A stretch of 64,000 bases of DNA from Terrimonas rubra (GTDB lineage: Bacteria; Bacteroidota; Bacteroidia; Chitinophagales; Chitinophagaceae). Position 1 is the first letter of the stretch. Each line of letters begins with the position of its first letter. Of this stretch, positions 27,613-35,640 are shown piece by piece. The stretch lies in the NCBI RefSeq assembly GCF_042686025.1, contig NZ_JBHUOZ010000001.1, forward strand, positions 1,116,001 to 1,180,000, given 5' to 3'. Position numbers and translations under genes: made by a program. The notes beneath the pieces are model-generated. The model made no database searches and was not told the DNA's origin. It saw only the letters and a program-made list of their open reading frames with translations.

Positions 27613-28671
27613 TTAATTTAACTCCTTCAGCTGGGCGCCAAAAATATTCTCCTCGGCCTTCAGACGTTGTTCCCATTTCCAGGCGCTGTCCATCATGGCA
27701 TCCAGGTCATACTGTAATGTCCATTCCAGCTCGGTGGTGGCCAGGTTATTATTGGCATAAATAGCTACCACATCACCGGCACGGCGGGGACCAATTTCAT
27801 AATTCAGTGCCACACCACTAACTTTTTCAAAAGCTTTAATGGCTTCCAGCACGCTTACTCCATTACCGGTACCCAGGTTAAACACATCACATTTACGCAG
27901 GTTTTTACCTTCACGTACATAGTTTATCGCTAATGTATGCGCATGGGCAATATCACATACATGAATAAAATCGCGGATACAGGAGCCGTCACGCGTATCA
28001 TAGTCTGCACCATGTACCGTAAGCTTGGGTATTTTACCAATGGCAGTTTGGGTAATGGCAGGTACCAGGTTTTGCGGGCGGCCAATAGGCAGCTCACCTA
28101 TCTGTATGGAAGGATGCGCCCCTACGGGGTTAAAATAACGCAGCAGGATGCATTGTGTATTGTTCTTGCTTTTGGCAAACTCGCTGATGATCTGCTCGCC
28201 CATCTGTTTGGTATAACCATAAGGCGACTCCGCCGGCTTGGGCGGCGTTTGCTCCGTAACCGGTATTACATCCGGCGAACCGTATACGGTACAGGATGAG
28301 GAAAAAACAAAATAAGGGATATTAAAATCCTGCACACATTTCAGCAGGTTAATTAAGGAGGTAAGGTTGTTTTCAAAATACATCAACGGCTTCTCTACCG
28401 ACTCACCCACGGCTTTATAGGCAGCAAAATGAATAATGCCTTCAATATCAGTATTCTCCTGGAAAATGGCATAGGTATCATCAAAATCGCAAAGGTCAAC
28501 TTTGTAATTTTTAACCGGTTTCCCTAAAATTTTTTCAACACCAAGCATAATCCCGGGATTGGAACGGGAATTATTATCTACCGAAATTACTTCGTACCCG
28601 TTCTGTATTAAGTCCACTACGGTATGCGAACCAATATAACCGCAACCGCCTGTTACAAGTATTTTAGCCAT
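27613..28671 (-). CDS. galE: UDP-glucose 4-epimerase
   Basis: 352-residue extended short-chain dehydrogenase that interconverts UDP-glucose and UDP-galactose. The NAD-binding motif is GGCGYIGSH (residues about 8-16). The catalytic Ser and Tyr-Lys are in SSSCTVYGS and YGYTKQMGE. Other GalE marks: YFNPVGAHPS, RDFIHVCDIAHAH and FNLGTGNGVSVLE. Length is normal for the family. Single gene, convergent with the unknown exported protein. Confidence 0.96.
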   Translation of the reverse strand: MAKILVTGGCGYIGSHTVVDLIQNGYEVISVDNNSRSNPGIMLGVEKILGKPVKNYKVDLCDFDDTYAIFQENTDIEGIIHFAAYKAVGESVEKPLMYFENNLTSLINLLKCVQDFNIPYFVFSSSCTVYGSPDVIPVTEQTPPKPAESPYGYTKQMGEQIISEFAKSKNNTQCILLRYFNPVGAHPSIQIGELPIGRPQNLVPAITQTAIGKIPKLTVHGADYDTRDGSCIRDFIHVCDIAHAHTLAINYVREGKNLRKCDVFNLGTGNGVSVLEAIKAFEKVSGVALNYEIGPRRAGDVVAIYANNNLATTELEWTLQYDLDAMMDSAWKWEQRLKAEENIFGAQLKELN

Positions 28672-29028
28672 AGTTTTAAAAGTAGGAACAAAAGTGCGCT
28701 TTTTTTGGCAAATACTTGCTGCTTAATGGGACGAAAGGCGCTGTATTTACCGTTTTTTTACCTGGCTGGTATACACAAACGATACACCTGGCCGACACAG
28801 GTGCAGATAAGTTTTTTGTTACCAGCTGCATTACAACTATCAGCTGCGGTTGTGTCACTCACTTCAGCGTCCGGTAAGGCTATTGGGCAATATGCATTTA
28901 ATAACAGACAATGCCCCAGTGACCATAAATAACAATAATAAGGAGCTTATACCTGTAATAAAAATGGTGAATAGTACATTAAATTCACTATTCACCACTC
29001 ACTATAAAATAATTGCTTAATTACGACA
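28672..29028 (+). other. 357-bp gap between galE and pitA
   Basis: Holds the galE upstream region, a stretch (28828-28905) with CAGCTGCGGTTGTGTCACTC and GCGTCCGGT...TTGGGCA that may be a decayed copy of the intergenic element seen at 44594-44657, and the pitA terminator. No gene. Confidence 0.4.
28961..28997 (-). terminator. Rho-independent terminator of the DUF47-pitA operon
   Basis: TGGTGAATAGT (28965-28975) pairs with ACTATTCACCA (28987-28997), 11-bp arms and 11-base loop. On the minus strand the stem is followed by TTTTT, correct for pitA. Confidence 0.8.
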
Positions 29029-30234
29029 TTAACGGAACAGGTGCACCAGGTTATATACGGCCAGTGCAATTAAAGCACTTACAGGAATGGTCAGTATCCA
29101 GGCCCAAACCAGGTTGATGGTTACACCCCAGCGTACTGCCGATAAACGTTTGGTAGCGCCCACACCCATGATAGAACCGGTGATGGTATGCGTGGTGCTT
29201 ACCGGTATTTTTAAGGCCTCGGTAATAAACAGGGTCAATGCACCGGCTGTTTCGGCAGCAACACCTTCAAACGGTGTTACCTTGGTAATACGGGTACCCA
29301 TGGTTTTTACAATCTTCCATCCGCCGCTCATGGTACCCAGGGCAATGGCACTGTAACAGGCCAGCGGGATCCATCCTAACATATGATCCAGGTGATAGGT
29401 TTGCGGATCGTAAACGATCAGGGCCGCCATAATAACACCCATTACTTTCTGGGCATCGTTACCACCGTGGCCGATACTGAATATAGCAGAAGAAACCAGT
29501 TGTAATTTTTTAAACCATACTGTAGCCCTGTGTGCATTTAAACTGCTCAGGAATAGGGAGAAACTGGCCATGATCAGCATGATCAGCGATAATAATATCC
29601 ATTTAAAATTCTCACCATGGAAAATCACTTTAGCTACATATCCATCATAATGTGATTTTAGTTTGGCGGGATCGGTTTCCATTGCCATAGCTAAAAATAC
29701 CAGGGTGCCAATGATGATTAAGGAAGAAAATATTTTTGGTCCCCAGCCTTTGCGGAAGGAGTAAATAAACCAAACGGAGATGATAAAAGCCATGATCATA
29801 CCCACCAGCGGCGCCAGGAAAATAAACAGGGCAATTTGTATAACCGGGGCTGAGTTAATAGCATCAAAGCTGCCGGTATGGGCAACGGCTGCACCTACCA
29901 GGCCGCCAATTAATGTATGGGATGAGGAGGAAGGGATACCACGCCACCAGGTGAACAGGTTCCAGATAATGGCGGCAACCAGCCCGGAAAAGATCACTTC
30001 CAGGGTAATAAAATCAGTTTTTACCGTCTTGGCAATGGTGTTGGCTACACCATGATCTTTAAAAATAAAGAATGCCACAAAGTTGAACATAGCTGCCCAA
30101 AGTACTGCCTGGAATGGTGTTAAAACCTTGGTAGATACTACTGTGGCAATAGAGTTAGCCGCATCGTGAAAGCCATTGATATAGTCAAATATTAATGCCA
30201 GCGCAATAATGGCAATCAGAAAATTATAATCCAT
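29029..30234 (-). CDS. pitA: Low-affinity inorganic phosphate transporter (PiT family)
   Basis: 401-residue inner-membrane transporter with about ten helices. The PiT signature DYINGFHDAANSIATVVST is at residues about 17-35, and the second inverted repeat carries GHGGNDAQKVMGVI and VSTTHTITGSIMG. It imports metal-phosphate by proton or cation symport. It follows the DUF47 gene by 8 bp, a pairing seen widely, and shares its promoter. Confidence 0.93.
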   Translation of the reverse strand: MDYNFLIAIIALALIFDYINGFHDAANSIATVVSTKVLTPFQAVLWAAMFNFVAFFIFKDHGVANTIAKTVKTDFITLEVIFSGLVAAIIWNLFTWWRGIPSSSSHTLIGGLVGAAVAHTGSFDAINSAPVIQIALFIFLAPLVGMIMAFIISVWFIYSFRKGWGPKIFSSLIIIGTLVFLAMAMETDPAKLKSHYDGYVAKVIFHGENFKWILLSLIMLIMASFSLFLSSLNAHRATVWFKKLQLVSSAIFSIGHGGNDAQKVMGVIMAALIVYDPQTYHLDHMLGWIPLACYSAIALGTMSGGWKIVKTMGTRITKVTPFEGVAAETAGALTLFITEALKIPVSTTHTITGSIMGVGATKRLSAVRWGVTINLVWAWILTIPVSALIALAVYNLVHLFR

Positions 30235-30242
30235 ATAATGAG

Positions 30243-30890
30243 TTAAGCGTACTTAATAATTATACTTTCAATCACGTTACTGGCATCCTCACATTTATCG
30301 GTAACCATTTCCATTACCTGGTAAATCTCTCTTTTCTTAATTACCTCTTTGGCATCAGGTTCGGTAGCAAACAGTCGCTCAATGCTCATGTCAAATACAT
30401 CATCGGCCTGGTTCTCAATACTGTTTATCTTAACCAGGGCTTCGGTAATATTGCGCATGTTTTTCATGTCGCGCAGTTCTTTCACCGCTGTGCGGATATG
30501 GAAAGCGCCTTGCTCAATCAGCTCGGCAAACTTTTGCATGCCCATATCGTTGGGGTTAACGCGGTAAAAGTTTATTTTTTTGGCCGAGGCATAAATATAG
30601 TCGGCAATATCATCCAGTGAAGTGGCCAGGTAGTGAATATCTTCCCGGTCAAAAGGTGTAATAAAATTGCGGCCTAACTCGGTAAAAATGCTGTGGGTGA
30701 GCTCGTCGTTCGCATGTTCCAGGTCCTCAATTTGTTTGATGTAATAGGCACGTTTGTCAAAATCAATTTCGGCAACTACATCTTTTAAAACAGTACCCAT
30801 TTTAGCGCAGTTTTCTGCTACCTGTTCAAATAGCTCGAAAAACACCCTGTTTTTGGGCATAAAAATTTTTAAAAACGAATTAAGCGACAT
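30243..30890 (-). CDS. DUF47 PhoU-like phosphate transport accessory protein
   Basis: 215-residue all-helical DUF47 protein. Features: FFELFEQVAENCAKM near the start, the DLEHANDELTHSI and DREDIHYLATSLDDIADYI helices, and KINSIENQADDVFDMSI, which carry the acidic metal-binding residues of the PhoU fold. It is thought to modulate PiT transport. Promoter-proximal in a two-gene operon with pitA. Upstream 30891-31120 is AT-rich with no gene. Confidence 0.9.
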   Translation of the reverse strand: MSLNSFLKIFMPKNRVFFELFEQVAENCAKMGTVLKDVVAEIDFDKRAYYIKQIEDLEHANDELTHSIFTELGRNFITPFDREDIHYLATSLDDIADYIYASAKKINFYRVNPNDMGMQKFAELIEQGAFHIRTAVKELRDMKNMRNITEALVKINSIENQADDVFDMSIERLFATEPDAKEVIKKREIYQVMEMVTDKCEDASNVIESIIIKYA

Positions 30891-31120
30891 GCTACTGGTT
30901 TTAATTGTGTGCGAAATTAGTTGGTTGCTATTGGCGGCAGGTTAATGTTAACAGAATTAATAATTCCTTAATATTGAAAAAGACAGTTGTTTGTATTGTA
31001 CAGTTTTGATTATTAGTATTTTATGCGTTATCAACTGCCACGGTCAATCGTTAAATTGTTATTAAACTTACGGTTTAAAGGGCAAAAAATAAAAATTAAG
31101 ATTGAAAAATAAGGGCATGG

Positions 31121-31195
31121 TTCGGGTAGGGGCGTAATGCAAGGGGTTCAGGTAGAGACGTCATGCATGACGTCTCTACCTGAACCCTACCCGAA
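31121..31195. repeat. REP cluster downstream of the RAYT gene, with 44-bp perfect palindrome
   Basis: 31144-31187 is a perfect 44-bp palindrome without a loop. Its centre contains GTAGAGACGTCATGC and its reverse complement, both with the GTAG head typical of REP elements. Outer arms TTCGGGTAGG (31121-31130) and CCTACCCGAA (31186-31195) also pair. A degenerate extra copy, GTAGGGGCGTAATGCA at 31126-31141, matches at 13 of 16 positions. The RAYT stop codon lies in this cluster. Confidence 0.9.
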
Positions 31196-31774
31196 AAAAA
31201 CATCATTGGCCCATTTTGCGGGGTTGTTATGAATATATTCGGTTATATTGACAAATTCCTGGTAACTGCGGATAATATGTTCATGATAATTGGCCTGCCA
31301 CCCGAAAATGATATTGTTTTTTCGGGCATAACAGGTTACCGCCGATTTATATCCCCTGATGACGGAAGCCAGGTTCTTTTTTTGCGGGCCGAAACTATTG
31401 CCTGCGGCCGGAGGTGTTTCATGGTTATAGATATTATTGCCAATAATTAAAATTGCATGAAAATGATTGGGCATAACGATAAAAGCACCCAGTTCTATAT
31501 GCATATCGGGCCGGATTTGTGGCGTTTTTAGCCATTCTTCGGTGGCCACCTGTCCTATAGGTGTTGGTTGTAAACAGGCTTTCGCGATAGAAATATTATT
31601 GTTGGTCGTAGTTTCTTTTGATCTGTCCGGTTCAGGAGGAGGGGTAATGATACGTCCAAAATAGGATACCCGGTTTTGACAACAGATGGTTATAAAATAC
31701 ATGCCGGGATTGGCATAATTCCAGTTTTTTAACCGTACGGAGGATATCCGGTACCGGTTTTGATATTTATCCAT
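31187..31774 (-). CDS. REP-associated tyrosine transposase (RAYT, Y1_Tnp family)
   Basis: 195-residue HUH/Y1 single-strand transposase. The HUH metal motif is in MPNHFHAI (residues about 100-107). The C-terminal helix HEHIIRSYQEFVNITEYIHNNPAKW carries the candidate catalytic Tyr and the RAYT-typical YIxxNPxxW ending. N-terminal YFITICCQNR is also family typical. RAYTs process REP palindromes; they seldom move themselves. REP copies lie on both sides (31121-31195 and 31841-31968), and the last codons and TAG stop fall in a REP arm. Intact and probably functional. Confidence 0.92.
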   Translation of the reverse strand: MDKYQNRYRISSVRLKNWNYANPGMYFITICCQNRVSYFGRIITPPPEPDRSKETTTNNNISIAKACLQPTPIGQVATEEWLKTPQIRPDMHIELGAFIVMPNHFHAILIIGNNIYNHETPPAAGNSFGPQKKNLASVIRGYKSAVTCYARKNNIIFGWQANYHEHIIRSYQEFVNITEYIHNNPAKWANDVFFG

Positions 31775-31840
31775 AGGTGGGGAAGGTTGGTGTTATAATA
31801 AAATTAACCAAATTGGTGGATATAACCCGAGGGAGAATAC

Positions 31841-31968
31841 GTAGAGACGCCATGCTGGCGTCTCCATAAAAACAGGGATACCATAGGTATCCCTGTTTGA
31901 TTTACAATAACCGGTAATAAAAAGGCCCCGGCCTTTTTATTACCGAGACGCCAGCATGGCGTCTCTAC
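31841..31968. repeat. Inverted REP pair (BIME) upstream of the RAYT gene
   Basis: 31841-31864 begins with GTAGAGACGCCATGCTGGCG and continues TCTC; 31945-31968 is its exact reverse complement. Each unit is a 9-bp-arm palindrome (GAGACGCCA/TGGCGTCTC) with a GTAG head. Two more perfect hairpins lie between them: AAACAGGGATACC/GGTATCCCTGTTT (31870-31898) and a 16-bp stem with a 2-base loop (31912-31945). The epimerase stop codon lies inside the second unit. Confidence 0.92.
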
Positions 31969-33089
31969 GAGATAATAACAATATTTTCCATTTTTTGTAA
32001 CCATTCCTCGCCAATGGTGGCGCCCAGGCCGGGTGTTTCGGTAATGGTGATCAACCCGTTGGGGGCATATTGTATGCCGTCGGTTACGGGATCCTGTTTA
32101 AACATGAGGGCCGTATCAAAATCAAAATGTACAATTTGCGGGCTGCTCAGGGCAAAATGAACAAAGGCCGTCATGGCCAGGCGCGATTCCATAAAGGCAC
32201 CTACCTGCAGGTGCAGATCGGCGGCAGTGGCCATATCAACAATTTTGAGGGCTTTAAAAATGCCACCCGATTTACCCAGTTTAATATTCAGGTAATCACA
32301 GGCCTGCAGGTTGATGAGGCGTTCGGCATCGTGCTCATCGCCACAACTTTCATCGCTCATTATTTTAATGGGACTTTGTTTGCGTACCTGCGGCAATTGC
32401 ATAAAGGCCCAGCGGGCAATAGGTTCCTCGCAATGTTGTATACCGTAAGGGGCCAGTGCATTTAGCGTTTTAATGGCTTCCTCCACACCCCAGCCCTGGT
32501 TGGCATCAATACGCAGGGGAATTTCGTTGCCTACCGCTTCGCGGATGGCTTTTATGCGCATTACATCCAAAGCGCCATTGCTGCCCAGTTTTATTTTAAT
32601 GGCGGGATAGCCCTGTTCCTTGATCTTAAGGGCATCGGCCGCCATTTTTTCAGGGGTGCTGATGCTCACTGTATAATCGGTATACACTATTTTTTTATTG
32701 TCGCCGCCTAAGAACCGGTATAAAGGAACCCCGGCATTTTGGGCGGCAATATCATACAGTGCCATGTCAAAGGCACTTTTAATGCTGGTATTACCATAAA
32801 TAAGGCGGTCCATGGCCACAATATTATCTTCAATATCCAGTGCATTTTTGCCCACCAGCAGTTTACCCAGGTAACGGCCCACTTCCATACAGGTGCCGGC
32901 ACTTTCGCCATTAATGCTCATAAAAGGGCTGCACTCGCCAAAGCCAGTAATGCCTTCCGCTGTTTTAATAACTACAATTACATTTTCGGCGTTGGGAATA
33001 GGACCCAGGGAAATAATAAAGGGTTCTTTTAAAGGAATGAATAATTTGTATAGGGAAACGGAACTGATAGTGATGTGAGCAAACGACAT
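31965..33089 (-). CDS. Enolase-superfamily dipeptide epimerase
   Basis: 374-residue muconate-lactonising subgroup enzyme. The capping domain is N-terminal. The barrel carries AIKIKLG (acid/base Lys about residue 168), the metal ligands in RIDANQGW, EEPIA and SDESCGD, and the second Lys in NIKLGKSGG. This pattern fits dipeptide epimerases (L-Ala-D/L-Glu type) used in murein peptide recycling, though substrate cannot be read with certainty. Its TAG stop at 31965-31967 is inside the REP GTAG head. No partner peptidase is adjacent. Confidence 0.82.
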   Translation of the reverse strand: MSFAHITISSVSLYKLFIPLKEPFIISLGPIPNAENVIVVIKTAEGITGFGECSPFMSINGESAGTCMEVGRYLGKLLVGKNALDIEDNIVAMDRLIYGNTSIKSAFDMALYDIAAQNAGVPLYRFLGGDNKKIVYTDYTVSISTPEKMAADALKIKEQGYPAIKIKLGSNGALDVMRIKAIREAVGNEIPLRIDANQGWGVEEAIKTLNALAPYGIQHCEEPIARWAFMQLPQVRKQSPIKIMSDESCGDEHDAERLINLQACDYLNIKLGKSGGIFKALKIVDMATAADLHLQVGAFMESRLAMTAFVHFALSSPQIVHFDFDTALMFKQDPVTDGIQYAPNGLITITETPGLGATIGEEWLQKMENIVIIS

Positions 33090-33296
33090 GCAATGAGTTT
33101 ATGGTAAGTAAAAGTATAAAGTTAAAATAAAAACTGTTTCTATTTACAGTTGATAATGGATAAGAAGAATTGGCAATTGACAAGTGGCAATCAGCAGTAG
33201 TGCAGAAAGCGGGTGATAAGGATAGCGTGATTGTATTGAAAACAGGCAGTATGATACGTGTATTTAAAAAGCTGGTTTGAAACGCTGCTGTTGACG

Positions 33297-33399
33297 GGCT
33301 GCCCGATGGAAGCGGCACCACGCTGAAGGTTTGTGCGCGGGTTGGTGGCGGAGTACAGCGGACAGCGGGAACAGAAGCCGGGTAGTATTACTGCAGTTG
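33297..33399 (-). repeat. Intergenic element copy sharing two exact blocks with 44594-44657
   Basis: On the minus strand it reads CTGCAGTAATACTACC, then TCCCGCTGTCCGCTGTAC (33353-33370, 18 bp), then 33 bp later a 23-bp block starting GGTGCCGCTTCCATCGGGCA (33297-33319). Both blocks occur identically at 44594-44611 and 44635-44657. Not coding in any plausible frame. Confidence 0.8.
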
Positions 33400-33451
33400 A
33401 CAGCCCCGGAATTGTTAGGGTAAAAAATTATAAAAAAATTGGTAATAAACA

Positions 33452-33483
33452 TTTGGAAAGCCCCTTTGGTAATTCGTACTTTG
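33452..33483 (+). promoter_or_regulatory. Bacteroidota-type promoter of the PBP2-rodA operon
   Basis: TTTG (33452-33455) and TACTTTG (33477-33483), separated by 21 bp, match the -33 TTG and -7 TAnnTTTG boxes. The ATG is at 33535. Confidence 0.55.
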
Positions 33484-33534
33484 TATAACTAATTAATTAC
33501 TTCACTGGTATTATTTTTTCCCGCTGTATAATTT

Positions 33535-35640
33535 ATGTCCGTATTTAACCAATCACGCAGTCGTATAATAAAGCTTATTTTTTTATTGGTGTTTGTGATC
33601 ATTATCGGGCAATTGGTAAACCTGCAATTGTTATCGGGGAAATATGGTCCTATGGCCATGGATAATGCCGTTTACCCCAAAATAATTTACCCCGAACGGG
33701 GCATTATTTATGACCGTAAAGGGAAAGCGGTTTTAAACAATGCCATTATGTACGATTTAATGGTAACCCCTGCCGAAATTAAAGGTATGGATACCACGGC
33801 ATTTTGTAACCTGATGGAGATTGATACTGCGGAGTTTAAAAAAAGGATCGTGGACGCGATCATTAAAAATACAAGGGTAAGACCTTCCACCTTTCAATCA
33901 CTATTAACGCCACAGATGCAGGCCCGCTTTGAAGAGAACAGCTGGCGTTTTCCCGGCTTTGCCATGATTGAAAGACCGGTGCGGGTATACCCTTATAATG
34001 TAGGAGCGCATTTACTGGGTTATGTAAGTGAGGTATCGGCCAAGGATATTGAGCGGTCGGAAAGGTTTTACCGCATGGGGGATTATATTGGTAAGAACGG
34101 GTTGGAATCCTCTTACGAAAAGGTATTGATGGGCCAGCGTGGTGTGCAGTATATGATAAAGGATAACCGTAACCGCCTGGTGGGTAAATATGAGAACGGG
34201 GAGTTTGATACGGCGGCCGTTGCCGGCCGCGGGTTACGTACTTACCTAGATGTAGAACTGCAGGAAATGGCCGAAAAAATGCTGAGCGGCAAAGTAGGCG
34301 CTGTAGTGGCTATAGAGCCTAAAACCGGGGGTATCCTGGCCATGGCATCGGGCCCAACCTTTAACCCCAACGATTTAACGGGTTATGATATGCAAAAAAA
34401 CTATGCCCGCCTGGCCCTGGATGTTGCCCAGCCTTTATTGAACCGTGCGGTGCAGGGCCGGTATGAACCGGGTAGTACGTTTAAACCCCTGGGTGGGCTG
34501 GTGGCATTGGAGGAAGGCGTGATAACACCTTCATTTGGTTATCCCTGCGGAGGACGTTACCTGGCCTGCGGCACGGGTAAACCTGGCTGTACACATGCCG
34601 GCGGAGGCCATGCTGCCAACTTACGGTTAGCCACGGCAAATTCCTGTAACTCCTATTTTACCCATATTTACCGGATGGTGGTGGACCAGAAAAGATATGG
34701 GAATGTAAAAAACGGTTACATGAAATGGAAGGAGTATATGAACGCATTTGGCCTGGGAGTAAGGCTGGGGGTGGATGTGCCTTCCGAAAACTCCGGGTTT
34801 ATTCCCGATACATCGGTGTATAACAAGGAGAACAGGGGTTACTGGACCTCCTGTACCAACCTTACCCTGGGTATAGGACAGGATAAGATGGGCGCCACAC
34901 CCTTACAACTGGCCAACGCCATGTGCATTATTGCGAACAAAGGCTATTATTATACCCCGCATTTTGTAAAAAGTATTGACGATGAAACGCCTGCCGACTC
35001 TATATACCTGGCTAAGTACCGCACCAAACATGAAGTACTGACCCATATTCCCGATACCATGTACCAGGCCATTATTAATGGTATGGAAGATGTGACCATT
35101 TATGGTACGGCAACCCGTAACCGTATACCGGGTATAAGGGTGAGTGCAAAAACAGGTACTGCGGAGAACTATACTTTTTTAGATGGCCGTAGAATTAAAC
35201 TGGAGAATAATGCAATGTTCGTGTGTTTTGCCCCTGCCGATAATCCGAAAATCGCTATTGCGGTAGTGATGCAAAATGCCGGTTATGGTGGTACATGGAG
35301 TGGACCCATTGCCAAAGTACTGACGGAAAAATACCTGAACGATACTTTATCAAAAGCTACCAAGGCAGAGTACGAGAACTTTATTAAGGTAAACCGTATG
35401 CCTAAACATTTTGCCCGCCTGCAATACCGTGAGGATTCCATCAGGGCCCGCTGGTTCTTTGATAAAACAAAGGATAGTACCTATATCAGGAAATATTTGC
35501 GCCGTGGTGAAGCGGCCCCGGCTGAAAAGAAAGAAGAAAAACAGCCAAAATCAACAATAAAAACGGCTATTACTTTTATGTTAGAGCCAAAACACCAATT
35601 TTACCGTAACCCGTCAACACCAGCACCAGTAACTGTATGA
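33535..35640 (+). CDS. mrdA: Penicillin-binding protein 2 (elongasome transpeptidase)
   Basis: 701-residue class B PBP that cross-links peptidoglycan during rod elongation. One N-terminal membrane helix (about residues 12-30), the dimerisation domain with ERGIIYDRKGKAV, then the transpeptidase domain with Ser314-x-x-Lys317 (GSTFK), Ser370-Cys-Asn372 and Lys539-Thr-Gly541 (AKTGTAENY). The C-terminal tail is charged with a Pro-rich end. Its stop overlaps the rodA start as ATGA. mreBCD, often upstream, are not in the window. Confidence 0.95.
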   Translation: MSVFNQSRSRIIKLIFLLVFVIIIGQLVNLQLLSGKYGPMAMDNAVYPKIIYPERGIIYDRKGKAVLNNAIMYDLMVTPAEIKGMDTTAFCNLMEIDTAEFKKRIVDAIIKNTRVRPSTFQSLLTPQMQARFEENSWRFPGFAMIERPVRVYPYNVGAHLLGYVSEVSAKDIERSERFYRMGDYIGKNGLESSYEKVLMGQRGVQYMIKDNRNRLVGKYENGEFDTAAVAGRGLRTYLDVELQEMAEKMLSGKVGAVVAIEPKTGGILAMASGPTFNPNDLTGYDMQKNYARLALDVAQPLLNRAVQGRYEPGSTFKPLGGLVALEEGVITPSFGYPCGGRYLACGTGKPGCTHAGGGHAANLRLATANSCNSYFTHIYRMVVDQKRYGNVKNGYMKWKEYMNAFGLGVRLGVDVPSENSGFIPDTSVYNKENRGYWTSCTNLTLGIGQDKMGATPLQLANAMCIIANKGYYYTPHFVKSIDDETPADSIYLAKYRTKHEVLTHIPDTMYQAIINGMEDVTIYGTATRNRIPGIRVSAKTGTAENYTFLDGRRIKLENNAMFVCFAPADNPKIAIAVVMQNAGYGGTWSGPIAKVLTEKYLNDTLSKATKAEYENFIKVNRMPKHFARLQYREDSIRARWFFDKTKDSTYIRKYLRRGEAAPAEKKEEKQPKSTIKTAITFMLEPKHQFYRNPSTPAPVTV

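Larger units (their letters stand above)
33090..33534 (+). other. 445-bp gap between epimerase and PBP2
   Basis: Divergent promoter region. Contains the intergenic element at 33297-33399 and the PBP2 promoter near 33452-33483. 33160-33190 has two GGCAAT-containing imperfect repeats. No gene. Confidence 0.6.

Noticed and set aside
28828..28905. Sure member of the dispersed intergenic element
   Set aside because: Only short identities (GCGTCCGGT, TTGGGCA) are shared, which could be chance; kept as possible only.
31121..31968. REP clusters as a CRISPR array
   Set aside because: Repeats are palindromic, inverted relative to each other and without regular spacers, and a RAYT gene is present.
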